A stretch of DNA of 64,000 nt from Symsagittifera roscoffensis (GCF_963678635.1 NC_087063.1:36058540-36122539), one strand, 5' to 3'. Shown: positions 48,332 through 60,288, counted from the stretch's first letter. Notes: generated from the sequence alone by a model not told the origin. A program made the numbers and translations.

Positions 48332-50664
48332 AATTGTTAATTTAATTTACCATCTACATTACAACAGTAATGAATACTATTATAAGGCATGGGGGGTGAC
48401 CCAAAGAGAATTTCATCTCATCGAGTGGGACACCTCGAGAACTTAAAGAGCAGAGACATAAAGTCTCCAGAGTGGGCATCAATTAAAGAGCAGTTTGTGT
48501 AAGAATTCATTATCAAAAATATAATTATGGAAAAAAGATTCCTGAAAACGGTTCAGTTCTGATTTATTTAGTTCGAAAAAATCTTTTGGAAGTAAATTAT
48601 TCTGAAAAACAAAATTATATGCTATTGCTAGCCTAAGTTTAAGAGACAATTTCATGGCGTTTGATTTAAAAGCTATAATTGTAATTTGTTTTTTAGTCTT
48701 GCTGCGGGTGTGAGGAAGCCTTTCTAGGCTCGATAAACTCAAAAAACTATTCTTATCGGGGCATCTTAAAATTTCAAATAATTCTTTGAAAAGAGACTTC
48801 AGAAACATATTAAAGACTGAATAAATTTTGTTTTCACTCATATAATGGGTTATTGGTTCAAATTTGCATTTGAAGAATATAGCCCGCGTGATGCGTTTTT
48901 GTAGTTTTAAAATTGAATCGAGATGAGTTTTATATGTATTGCCATAAATAAGAATACCATATTGAATTACGGATTGAGCATATGCTCTGTAGAACAACAG
49001 AAGACTTGCTTTTGGAAAAACTTCACGACATTTGTAAACTATTCCACAGAAAGTTGATAACTTTTTAACAATGCCACATATATGTTGCTTAAAACTCAGT
49101 TTATTGTCAATTTTTAATCCCAAATATTTAACAGGCAATTGGTAGTTCGATTGAAAATTATCTCCAAATACATTGATCATTTCAACATTTTTACCGAAAC
49201 TCATAAAAACGCTCTTTTTACAGTTGATTGTCAGGCCATTACAATCAATCCATTTTTCAATATTTTTCATTTCGTTTTCAAATTTATTTGTCCTTATTGT
49301 ACTTGAATAACATAAAGTTGTATCATCTGCATATAAAACTGGTTTAATTGTATTACAAACAATCGGAAGATCATTAATAAAGATTAGAAACAACAGAGGT
49401 CCTAAAACAGAACCCTGCGGAACGCCACATGTTGAATGTTCTATTCGAGATTCTTTTTGGTCAAAAGCAACATATTGTTTGCGATCAGTTAAATAACTCC
49501 GGATTTGTTTGTTCAGTTTACCCCTTATTCCATACTTATCTAACTTAAGAATAAGTAGCTCATGGTTTATTGTATCAAAATCTTTTTGGAAATCGATGAA
49601 AAATGTTTCACCGTAACGGCGTTTATCAATAACTTCTCGAATGAACTCGGTAAATTCTAATAAAGCATCAGCGCAACTTTTTTAGGTTGAAATCCGTATT
49701 GCTCTGGTGTGAGAATTCGATATTTTCTTAGAAACTTATACATTTTGCCAAAAATGATCTTTTCAAAAACCTTGCTTATCGAATTGAGTAAACTTTTTGG
49801 TCTATAGCTTTCTGGTAGTTGACAATTACCATCTTTATAAAACGGAAGCACCTTTGCAATTTTTAGTGCATTCGGGAACGTTCCTTGCTTTATACATTGA
49901 TTAAATAACTTTGACAAAGGTTCGCTAATAACCGTCGACGAGAGTTTCAAAATTTGATTACTTATACCATCCGGACCTGAAGACCCCTTATTTTTAATAA
50001 AAATAATTGTATCAAAAACTTCTTTTGTTGTTATTTCCTGAAAAACCATTGAATTAGGTACAGATTTAACATGCCTTAAGGCAATTTTATGATTGACTTT
50101 TTTACCACTCAATTTATTACCAATTTGTGCGAAAAACTGATTGAAGACATCAGCTTCAACTTCTATTTTGGCAGATGTTTTGCTTTGTATGAAATCGTTA
50201 TATGCCTGAAAAATACTTTCATTGTTTTTCGATTTTTCGATTTTTTGTTGGTAAAATTTTAGTTTCGAATTTCTTATTAGCGATGTGGTTAAATTTCGGG
50301 ACAATTTATATTTCTCTAAATTTGTCGGAGTTGGATCAATTATCCATTTTTTGTAGAACATGTTTCTCTTTTGCATGTGCTTTTTAATATCCTGGGTAAT
50401 CCAAGTTGGTTTTGCTTTATTATTTACCTGAGATAATGGGCAAAATTTATCTAAAATACGTGTTAAGCTGTTTACAATGTAAGTTATCTGCTCATCAGCG
50501 TTTAGTGAACTTTGCAATTTATTGAGTTTTTCATGTAGTAAGAAAAGGAAATCCACCAGGTTTTTGTCATTTTTCAATGGATTTATGTTTCGGAAAACGC
50601 TCTGTGTTTTAATGTCATTTTTACTTTTAAAGTCATCAATTTTAAGTAAAATTGAGTAAAATTG
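48332..50664 (-). mobile_element. 5'-truncated LINE (jockey/CR1-like non-LTR retrotransposon)
   Basis: The element lies exactly between two 394-bp direct repeats, in intron 2 of gene B and opposite to the gene. It keeps the reverse transcriptase and C-terminal part; the endonuclease is absent, cut at about 50664, the usual result of incomplete reverse transcription. The 3' end is a short AT-rich tail (TTAAATTAACAATT in the element's sense). Confidence 0.85.
48479..50664 (-). pseudogene. LINE reverse transcriptase, one frameshift
   Basis: Two long frames (50577-49657 and about 49680-48479) form one protein. The order is a helical linker, SSGPDGISNQILK, AKVLPFYKDG, SYRPKSLLNSISKVFEKI, YGFQPKK, FQKDFDTINHELL (motif A), GVPQGSVLGPLLF, YADDT (catalytic motif C) and NCKKSVFMSFG, then a C-terminal domain ending near HKLLFN. 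A single one-base slip in an A run at about 49682 separates the frames. All catalytic aspartates are present. The insertion is therefore young compared with the Polinton relic. Confidence 0.88.
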
Positions 50665-51058
50665 AACATAGCACTCGTCGCAATTTTCAATAATGTTATC
50701 ATTATGTCGTTATTATTATGCTATCAAAAACAGCTACATTGTTAGTTTTAGTAAATCGACATTTTTATAAATGGCATCGGTCGGCTTTTTAGCTCACGCT
50801 TCTTGAGTTTTGTGAGACAGAATCAAGAACAGTCCACACTTGGATTACGTGTTAGAAATACAAAATCTATTCATTACAAGACTACTTGTATCGGGAAAAA
50901 GCGCTTGCAAGGTGTAAGCAATAAGCTATCTTTTTCAGATATTTTAAAATTGATTCAGCTTCGAAACATCGAAAAAATAAGAATTTTGTTTCAGATATTT
51001 TTTATGTTGTTTAAAATTGATTTTTGCACACGCTATTTAAGCGCAAAATTATGTTGTT
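50665..51058. repeat. 394-bp direct repeat, right copy beside LINE
   Basis: Partner of 47938-48331 at an offset of 2,727 bp. It begins directly at the 5'-truncated end of the LINE, so the pair is best read as the duplicated target site. Confidence 0.9.
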
Positions 51059-51640
51059 GTTCCGACTTTTGTTGAATTGTGGAATATTTTTTGTGGAATG
51101 TTTTTGCTTGGGGTGTTGGTTTTTTTTCGGTCAAAATTCGGTGATCGAAGTTATAGCTTTCATCAAAAAAATTAATCCTCCAATTGAGGATCCATTGACC
51201 ATCGACTTTCTAAGTTTCATTGACCATCGACCTCCTGAGTTCTCCATCATAGATCCATTGACCATGGATTTCAAATGTAAGACGATATTTTACGTTCGAA
51301 AATTTTGTGTAAGCTTTTTGTAGCTTACAATTTTCCATTTGGCTATGCTCTCTGGAATAATTTATGCGCGCTATGAACATCTTATTTATGATGCTGAAAA
51401 CTTTATGCGAAATATTTATGCGTGGAAAATCATTCCACCACAAAAAAGTTCTGTATTAAATTGAGGCTAGCTAATCGGGCGTATTAAGTTTGAACCACTC
51501 AAATTTACACCCTCGATGTTTAATATTGTCCAGAGCTTGTGGGAGTTCATCTACCAACAATAACTCAATACCGACTAAAGGGCTTTCGGAACATTCAGGG
51601 CTTTGCCCTGATGTAAGAGCATTTTTGTATAATCTAGCAA
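51054..51640 (+). mobile_element. Diverged Helentron-like repeat
   Basis: Starts TTGTTCCGACTTTTGTTG followed by GGAATATTTTTTG and TTGGGGTGTTGGTTTTTTTTC. It ends with CGGAACATTCAGGGCTTTGCCCTGA (51588-51612), the same order as in the elements at 59.6-63.5 kb. The 3' hairpin is preserved (loop C to T). The middle is replaced or too diverged to align. Confidence 0.6.
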
Positions 51641-51925
51641 CGTAATAATAGACTTTATTCGCTAGCTTCAAGGCCACAATTTATGAGTCGGATTATTTAG
51701 ACGCTAAACAGAACGAAACAATTTGAAACGAGTCAACAATTTGACACGAGTCAACATTTTTTGAACTAATTCTGAACTTCAAGCCAAAACGTTTTAGAAG
51801 TTATGTTAGATCTTATTATGTCAGATCGCTGCTGAATGAAAAATGTTTTGAAGTTAAGGGCTTGAAGTTATACTAAAAAATTGACCTCTGAAAAAACGCA
51901 ATCAAATTGGTTTGCTCTTTTGACA

Positions 51926-52562
51926 GTTCAAACGCAATTTTGAAAAATGCGGTTTTGTTTTCAGCTCTATTTCACTGTCTCAAGGTCAAAATTACTTCAG
52001 CAACTGAAATTGTTGTCCTATAAATTTGTTAAAAGCTATAAGCGCTACGCAAAATACTTTATAGACGCAATATTTAATCAATTGTCGAAACCAAGGACTA
52101 TGGGGACTAGGCTCAAGCAAAAATTTTGAAAATTATAAAAAAATCTTTAAACGCAAAATCTGAATAAAAATCAGCGTAAAATTTTATTTATGTCAAGGCC
52201 GAATCCCTACACAGATCGTCTTGAAGTTTTGAGTAAAGGCAATTTTGAAAGTTCAAACGCAATTTTGAAAAATGCGGTTTTGTTTTCAGCTCTATTTCAC
52301 TGTCTCAAGGTCACAATTACTTCAGAAACTGAAATTGTTGTCCTATAAATTTGTTAAAAGCTATAAGCGCTACGCAAAATACTTTATAGACGCAATATTT
52401 AATCAATTTTCGAAACCAAGGACTATGGGGACAAGGCTCAAGCAAAAATTTTGAAAATTATAAAAAATCTTTAAACGCAAAATCTGAATAAAAATCAGCG
52501 TAAAATTTTATTTATGTCAAGGCCGAATCCCTACACAAATCGTCTTGAAGTTTTGAGTAAAG
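51926..52562. repeat. Tandem duplication, 325-bp unit, two copies
   Basis: GTTCAAACGCAATTTTGAAAAATGCGG starts at 51926 and 52251, and GAAGTTTTGAGTAAAG ends both. The copies differ at a handful of sites. Each holds a 60-codon plus-strand frame starting MRFCFQLYFTV, but with no other evidence that it is coding. Confidence 0.9.
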
Positions 52563-52569
52563 TTTTCAT

Positions 52570-53330
52570 TTTCCAGATTTCAACGACTAACGTCCAAATC
52601 TGATATTCTCAAACCTATAGTGGGATGTTGTCTGGATAATCTCAGCGGTAGCAAAATTTGCATTCAAAAATAACTGTTCAAAACCCTTTAGCTTCCGAGA
52701 TATGATGTTTTTAGTGATTTTTTGAAAATATTTCTGAAAATTCAGAAATAAAAAACTTCATAAAAAATAAAAGTAGCCACCAAACAGTGATGTGTTCTCA
52801 AAGAGTTTTCAAGGTTTGCAAATCTTCCCCCTGAATATGACTGCAAAATCTTTTAAGCAGCGGAGATCTGACATTTTTATGATTTTTTGAAATATTTTCA
52901 AAAATTTTGAAATGAAAAACTTAACAAAACTTGACAAAATTTAAACTGTAGGATTTAAACAAACTTCGCCGAAATTGCAATTCCCAATCCTATTGTTGGA
53001 TGTTAGCAGGATGCTAGCAAAAACTGCAAACCTTGAGCGCAAAGATGTCTGCCCGAATAATTTGAACTTCATATATGTGACGTTTTATAATTTTTTGAAT
53101 TTTTTTTCTAAGTTAGACTTACAAAAGCTCACGAAACTTGAATTTAGCAACCCTATGACAATTTTTTGTCAAATTAAATTATGGATTTGCTGTTTTTGCA
53201 TCCAAATGTGTCTGCTCAAGCCCTTCAACCTCCGATATATGATTTTTTAAATAATTTTTTGAAATAATTCATTTATTTTAAATTTGAAAAACTTCACGAA
53301 ATTTTAATTTTAGACAAGTTCCTAAATTTA
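52570..53330. repeat. Decayed tandem array, about 170-200-bp unit, four copies
   Basis: The block 'CTTC.GA.ATATGA ... TTTTTTGAA(A)TA ... GAAAAACTTCACGAAA' recurs near 52690, 52865, 53065 and 53230 with strong divergence. Frames running through it (such as 52975-53250) are not considered genes. Confidence 0.55.
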
Positions 53331-54837
53331 GTTAGGTCCACGAAGAGTTTTTATAGGCTTGGTAGTAGAACAAAATTTTTAGGAGAACATGATTCCCATT
53401 TGTTTACTTGTGTTTTTGAAGATTTCTTAATTTTTTGGAACCCATCTTTCATGCTTGTTTTTTACTGAGGCTCAACTATCATACTTGTACCCAGGTTCAA
53501 GCTAAAACTTATAGAAAAGATCTCAAAGAATTTTTGCTTTCTGCGAGCCGATTGATTAATGAAACGTGCTTGCTAGCTTAGAGTAAAAATTAAAGGCGTC
53601 CTTACATTATCCAGTCGGAAATTTTTTTTTATTTGTATGAACAACTTGTTAACAAATCACTTGGTATCATGGTTCATTAGGAAACACTCATAGTCTGGAG
53701 GCAAAAAGTACGACTGGGACGGCAATGGTCCTAGGCACAATCTGATCAGGAAATTTTTTTTTCTAAATAGGAAGTTTTCCGTTTCAAAAAATGTCGGCCT
53801 AATAGTTGTCTGCTTATATTTTGTCGGCATAGTCGCTTCATCTTAGAATTGTTTTGTTTTTCTTGTAAGGAATTTACATTGTTTTTAGTATTATGATTTA
53901 TTCCTTGATTTTGGGTTTTTGCCAACTTTGAGTTTGCATGTTTTTCGTTTTTTAATTTTTTTTCGCTTTAGAACATAATTCGTTCCATATGATTCCGGTT
54001 TATTTTCGGACTTAATGACCACCAAGGGAAACGTGATTTTTATGCTCTCCTTCAGATTGCACAAAAAGTTAAAAATCTTAGAGTATAATTTATAGTTTAT
54101 TTTTCGTGACAATGATCGGTTCCACGGGAGTTTACTCAAAATCTACGGGAGTTTACCCTGCTCAGTTGCTGATCGATAATTGTTTTTTTTTCTAATCTAA
54201 TGCCTTTGATTGTGTTTCTGGGCTGTTTTTTTTAAATGTTTTTTAGTTGCGTTTTTTTGAATTTTGAATTACAGGCTCTCCTGTCTGTCTGCAAACTTGC
54301 AATGCTTTTTATCTGGTATCGCAAGAAGTGCAAAATCAAAATGATTTCTTTTTGTTTTATGGAAACGATGTCAAAGCCTAGTTATCTTTGGTTTAGTTTC
54401 TTTTGTTTGAAATTTGTATTTCCCGTAATTACTTCCGGGTGGCGCCTGATGTTTTTGTTTTTAATTGCATTTTCAATTTTTCAGGATGAAATCAATGTTA
54501 CTTTTACTTAACTATGCGGATTGCAGTTCCGCCTCTTTTTTACAATATCAACTTTCGTGTTTTTTTGGAAAGTCTTAAAATTTGTTCAGGCTCAAATTTA
54601 CTAACTTGCGGTTTGAGTTTCAAAGTTTTTTTAAGTTAAAATCATATTCTTTGTTAAAAATAAGGAAACTCCTATATCGAACAACATATAAGAAAAGATC
54701 ACGAAAAGCGTGATCGACTTCTAGTTTCGAAAACGCAATTCAATTTTCAGATAATCTTACTTTGCGGTTTTTACTTTGGGGTAATAATTGTTTGAAAGTT
54801 TTCAATTATTTTAATTTTGAAAAACTTTTAATTTTGA
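53331..54837. other. Intron 2 of gene B, no feature recognised
   Basis: Frames at 53891-54139 (-) and 54236-54511 (+) are composition-driven. A 7-bp stem (GATCACG/CGTGATC) lies at about 54695-54713. Confidence 0.3.
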
Positions 54838-54888
54838 AGGAACCCGCCTAAATTTAAAATTTAAAGTTTTAAATTTAGACGGGTTCCT
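54838..54888. other. Near-perfect hairpin, 22-bp stem
   Basis: AGGAACCCGCCTAAATTTAA... at 54838-54859 pairs with 54867-54888 at 21 of 22 positions, around a 7-nt loop. It lies in intron 2 of gene B. Confidence 0.75.
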
Positions 54889-55380
54889 AAAACAACTTGT
54901 ACTTGCTGATCCAGTTTTCTCAAACTAGTTAATTTTATCAAACTAGTTCCTATCATATGGTCTAGAAAATCAAAGAGCTTTAAGGTTATCTGTTTTCTTT
55001 GAAACTCGAAAACTGAGTTTAAAAAAATTATGTCAAAATACTTCTTTTGTGTTTACTTGTGTTCATTGAGTCTTTTCCAACTGTCTGTTGGCTAGTTAGA
55101 GTCGATGAACATATTTCAGTTTCTTATGTAGGTCGAGATGATTTTTTTATTTTTTTTTGCAGGAAAAATCCTAAAATTTGTTCAGGCTCAAAATTTGTGG
55201 TTTGACTTCTGATTCCTTTTTATGTTCAGTTCATTTTCTTTGTTATAAGGAAGTAAACTCCACCATCGAACAGCAAACTGTGAAAGAATCGAAAAAATTG
55301 TTCGCATTTAATAAACCGCAAACAAAATATGACACTTAAAGACACATGGACAGGACTTAAATGTTATAAACACATAATCT

Positions 55381-56002
55381 TTGTTCGCAATGGTATCAGA
55401 CTTCGCACGTAGACTTCTCAATTGGAAACCCACAATCACTGTTCCCACTGATATCGAACTTCAGACATTTCGAACTTCAGACTTCAAATTGCGGAGCAAA
55501 AAAATAAAAAAGCATTTGCTTGGCACTGCAAAAAAAAGATCAAAACTCAAGCTGAACGCTAACAAAATAGAAGACAAAAGATGCCGTATTATGGGAGTTG
55601 TCAATCAGGCTGGCGTTTTTTTACCTTGGGCCATCTCACAGACTCAAAATGATGCATTACCTACTATATGTTTCTTTTATGCAAGAGTTACTTTATCATA
55701 TAGTTTATGGGACACATCAAATGCAAGATTAAGCAAAATAATTTTGATGTAAAAGCAATATTTTTAATAGCCAAACTGCGCAAGTTGTGAATTGTAAACG
55801 AATTTCGCAACAAGTCAAAACCAAAGTTGTCGCGGAATCCGCAACAGTGCTTTTTTTCTTTGATCTTCTTTACGTTTTGGATCCCACAAACATTTTAAAC
55901 ACTGTACCGCTCAAAATTGCTCCAAAAGCAGGCAAATTTGCGAAATCCACAACAGTATTTAAGAATTCCGGAACCGTTTGGAATCTACGAACAAATAATT
56001 AA
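55381..56002 (+). other. Two open frames of uncertain nature in intron 2 of gene B
   Basis: Frames of 123 codons (55381-55752) and 71 codons (55787-56002) follow each other on the plus strand. The first has a Lys-rich centre (LRSKKIKKHLLGTAKKRSK). The second overlaps degenerate repeats containing 'AATCCGCAACAGT'-like words (about 55790-56060). No family is recognised, there are no splice signals that tie them to gene B, and codon bias is not distinctive. Confidence 0.2.
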
Positions 56003-56071
56003 ACATAAGAGTAGAAAATTCAAGTTGTTGCTGAAATCTCAAATTGTGAGCGTAATCAGCAAACTGTAAGC

Positions 56072-56098
56072 GGCATCCGCATGTTGTATGCGGATGCC
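56072..56098. other. Short perfect hairpin, 11-bp stem
   Basis: GGCATCCGCAT, loop GTTGT, then ATGCGGATGCC. It is unusually GC-rich for this intron and lies at the end of the degenerate repeat stretch. Confidence 0.7.
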
Positions 56099-56399
56099 AG
56101 TAATCTATATAGTTACAAACTGCATTTTTTATTTTGAATAAGATTTTATGTATCATCAGCAAGACTTTCCGACAATTCAAGCTTATTTACTGCCAACAGT
56201 TCAAATTTGCCAGCTAATTCTTGAATATTTAAAGAATGAACACTTTTCCTATCGAGAATACTGAAAAAATGCACACCTTTCCGATCTCAAATACTGAGAA
56301 CTGAACAATTTACTGGTCACAAATACTAAAAGAACGAACAGTTTTCCGATCTCTAAAAAAGAAACAAAGAATACAAACTTAGGTAAACTATTTCATGGG

Positions 56400-58650
56400 T
56401 TATAAGGCTAACTTATCATTATTTTTCACTTATTAAAAACACATTAAGTTCACAATTTTAGTTGAAGAATGACTTAAAATTTGTTATTGGACCCCCTAAC
56501 TATACTTAAGTTCTTGCTTTTATAATTTGCATTTGCTGCATAATAACTCTAGCTATAGCCCTTAATTGTAAGATCGATTTTGCAGCAAATTTATTTAAAA
56601 AAAATTGAAAAGTTAAATTAAAATCAAAATCTTAATTTTCTGTTCCTTATTCTTTTTTCAAATCCATTTGTTTATTCACTTTGGTTCTTCGTGCTTTGCC
56701 AAACGTTTTTACGACATAGCTCCTATTCAGTTCCTTAATTTTTTATACAATCGCGGGTCCGAATGAGATTGCACAGGAAGTAGTGGTTGATTATTCTTTG
56801 AGGCTTGAAAGAATCCAGCGCAAAGTTAGAACAAGATTTGTTATCGACGCATAGATGTCACAATTCCAGACATAATAGCTTTGAATGAACTTTATGATAG
56901 GTAAATATTTTGACTCAAGACAATAAAAATGTAAAAAATTGCTGAGTATAAATCTCTTCTAACTTTTCTTTGAAACTAAACCTCAGAGTTTTTTTAGCTG
57001 GTCTTCTAGGCAAACGTTTTTGTTTGCATAGAGTTATGATAAATTTGACCAAAAATTAGTATACTGCAACCATTTTGACCCAATAGCGGGCCGTTTTGAC
57101 TGTGACGTTTTGAATTTTTTACTGTATTCAATTGGAGCAAACAAATTTTTTGACTGTGCTTGATCTAAGGAAACTTTCGGAGTGCGTTGCAACGAAACAA
57201 ATATTCTCGAGTGCATTTGGCTGAAAAAATGCGTTTAGACCAAGAATTTTTTTGAATTATCAAATGCACTCGAAATTGGGGATTTAGGCAGTTTTGTCAT
57301 TCTGTATGCGACTGTATATGCGGTGAATCACAACAAAATGACAAAAATTCAGCAAACAATGTTGAGTTCGTCAACATAAATTGTTAGTTTAGATCCGAAG
57401 TGGAGTATTTTTGGATAGAGTACACCGTCTGTTGGTCAAGCTATCTTATTTTCGGCCGGATAGATTCGTGCAACTTCTTAGTCTAATACCGATCTTAATT
57501 AATCTTACTGTTATATTTCCTAGTCTCAATAGATCTAGTATATAATGGTATTCTTGCAAGATTAGAGAAAGAGGCAACTGAGTTCCAAGTTGTATTATAT
57601 TTTCTCTGGCTGAAACCGTGAATAGTTTCAGCTTTAAAATTTATCATAAGTTTTAATAATGGATCATGATTGGTTAGTTCTAATTATTTTACAGTGATGA
57701 ATTTTAATGTATATAATAAAAACCTTAAATACTTCCAATTTTTACTTCTCATATTGACATACCAATCGAGACCGGGCCCAATTTGTTTGCTGAAAGGCTT
57801 AAAACTTTAAGATTCTGAAAAGTGATTTTGGTTTGGAGTGGTTTCAGTAGCCCATTCAGAGAACTCTACAGCCTCGCTAATCAAACGTGTTTCTCACGGC
57901 AAGCCCGAACTTCAGAAAACTTTTTAATCATTTTTTCCCGTTTTTTATAATACAATCTCGGCGTTTCAGGAGAGCTCAGATAACATATTTGGTCAAAATT
58001 TCAAAAAGAATTCAAACATTTGAAAATCCCAAATACACCACTGGGTACAAGTCCTGTTGTTGACATTGATGACAAAGTGACATTTGAAGCATTCTCCTGG
58101 CATGCTTTTTGTGTAGTTAATTGATGGTACGATGTATTTTATCCATTTTTATGGCTTATTTTGGTAATATGTATGGCTTGTTATTGATAGTGTTTTCAGG
58201 TTTTGGTCTTCTAGACTGTATATGACATTTAATTTATTTGGTTTTTGTATACAGCTATATTATGGTTTATACAACTTAATTTTATGTTTTGTCATATGAA
58301 CCGTCATTATGACGAATGCCTTTTGTTTGTTAAATTTATGCTCAAATGAAAAAAAAACTTTTCAAGTGAAAACATTATTGATTCAGAAATTGAATAATCA
58401 TAACCCTAGATTTGACGGTTACGATAGGTCAATCGAACCGAACTTAAGTCCGATTATATAACGGAGTACAGCTCGCCAACCCCCACCCATCAAAAAAATC
58501 TGCCCCCTACCTACAGTCATTTTTCTCTTTCGGTGGCTATGTTTTGCCGAGAGGATTTCCATGAAATGCAAGAAGTTTTTATTATTTCTATACTACGTTT
58601 AACATTGGAAATAGTATTTTATCAACCTTTACTGTCAATGTGTTTTTCAG
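56400..58650. other. Remainder of gene B intron 2
   Basis: No gene or complete mobile element recognised. One inverted repeat stands out (57207-57219 with 57261-57273, TCGAGTGCATTTG, 13 perfect pairs, 41-nt loop). The intron ends in TGTTTTTCAG at 58650. Confidence 0.35.
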
Positions 58651-58847
58651 TATGGTGCAATCCGGAGCCGGAAAGAATGATTTGATGGCTCATGAGCTGG
58701 AAGTCAGTCTCAGTAGTGAGAGTGTGTTCGAAATGCACGTAGAGCTCAACTGCTTCTACAATGTGTCTCTCCTAGTGGCAAACTCTAGTGAGTTTCAGGA
58801 AGCGCTTTGTTGCAACCGACTAGACTACCTTGTCAACTGCTCATCAG
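58651..58847 (+). CDS. Gene B exon 3
   Basis: Enters in phase 2 after TTTTTCAG and leaves in phase 1 at GTAGAT, exactly as gene A exon 3. It reads ...NDLMAHELEV, EMHVELNCFYNVSL, ALCCNRLDYLVNCSS, aligning with gene A's FLAHNLEA, LIELNCRYEIS, YCCNQIPPEAHCK. All four cysteines are in register. The exon lies 10.9 kb from exon 2. Exons 4 and 5 (membrane span and tail) are not seen before 64000 and presumably lie beyond. Confidence 0.82.
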
Positions 58848-59617
58848 GTAGATGCACTCAAACTAATATGTTCTAAAACTAGGAACTCAAGTCTTATAGT
58901 CGAATCAAAACAAACGAGTGTGGCCTGTTTAATGATATTCTCTATGAAATATCATTTTCTAGAAACATGATCTGATAATATCTCAGCGAAGCGAAACTTT
59001 GCCAAAATTGATGTCGTTTTTAAGTGGCATCATCATTACTTACATATTTTTCAAACCCATATATGAATGAGGATAATTTTCAACAACAGATTATACAGAA
59101 AACTTAACCAGACTTGTTAGTAGTAGCATTATTGTCCTTAGCAACATTTTGAAGGAACCTAATTTATGTTGACCTTGAGGGTTCGTATGCAACTTATGAA
59201 TTGAAGACATAAACCTCACGAAAGTAAAATAAAACTTTGAAAAATTTTACCGTCTCCGTCATTTAGTTTACACTTTAGATTCATAGCATTAGCTATCATA
59301 GATTGCTAAGATTCTATTTACCCACTCCCGGATCAGAATTAGAATTTTCTGCGACATCTATGTGAGTTCGAATCAGCCATATAGTATGATGCTATGACGA
59401 TGAGTATACAGGGCTTCTCTATTCTTACGTCAATTGCCCAAAATGTTTCATTCAATTCATCAACAAGCGTCTAGTAAAACCTACTAAGAAAACAATTGGG
59501 ACATCTTCGAAAAAAGACGCTTTAAAACATTGAAAAAATTTCGGAAGATTTCTGCTGCACAAAACAAGAATTATTTTTAGCTCAACTAAAAAGTAACAAC
59601 TCATATCTCTTTTCATT
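58848..59617. other. Start of gene B intron 3, no feature recognised
   Basis: AT-rich sequence without repeats or coding signals that I can support. Confidence 0.35.
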
Positions 59618-60151
59618 GTTCCGACTTTCGATACGAAAGTGACGGAATATTTGTGTTCGGGTGGGTTTTTTTTCTTCAGACAAATTTCGACTTTTTAACT
59701 AGCCATTTTTGACGGAATTTTTAAAATATCATTGGAAAGGTATTGTTGTCCTGAGCTTAAATTTGAAAAGATATTTCACCTGTGATTATTTTCCGTAATG
59801 TTATGGGGGTTTAAAGATTTCCATTTTGGCCATTTAGGGACAATTAACGCGCGATGTATTTCGCGCTATTAACGCGTAAGTGGAGAGTTAATCCGTCTTA
59901 GAAATTGTTCCAAATTGGTTGAAAGAAGCTTATTTGCAACAATTGATTTGTTACTAGGAGCAAAGTTTATCATTTTGTACTATATAAGGCGTGTGGGGGG
60001 ATGATTTTCATTAAAAACATTTCAAATTTTATAAAAAAAGTATTTTTCATTTTAGTTAATTACAATTAATTTTCTTATCTTATTACAGCTCCATAAACCT
60101 TAAAAGGCAGTCGGAACATTCAGGGCTTCGCCCTGATACGAGCAGTCTTGT
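59618..60151 (+). mobile_element. Helentron-like non-autonomous element, copy 1
   Basis: The 5' end GTTCCGACTTTCGATACGAA folds into a nested hairpin (CTTTCG/CGAAAG inside TTCCG/CGGAA). The 3' part has AGTCGGAAC, an inverted copy of the 5' end, followed by the hairpin CAGGGC-TTC-GCCCTG and GATACGAGCAGTCTTG. It lacks the last about 30 bp found in the other two copies. Confidence 0.65.
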
Positions 60152-60288
60152 TCTATTTGGCGTATATTGGTTAAAAGGTATAAGTCAGTTAGTATTATTT
60201 CAGTATTCAGAGTATGAGAGAAAAACAAATTGTCAAAACAACGAAACGTAGGATTTAACTTACAGAAGGTTATAACATAACCTTAATT

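Noticed and set aside
51947..52454. 60-codon frames repeated in the 325-bp duplication
   Set aside because: Two copies of one short frame produced by a recent duplication; no start context, splice sites or motif.
55381..55752. 123-codon frame as an exon of gene B
   Set aside because: No similarity to gene A, no matching splice phases, and exon 3 at 58651 joins exon 2 perfectly without it.
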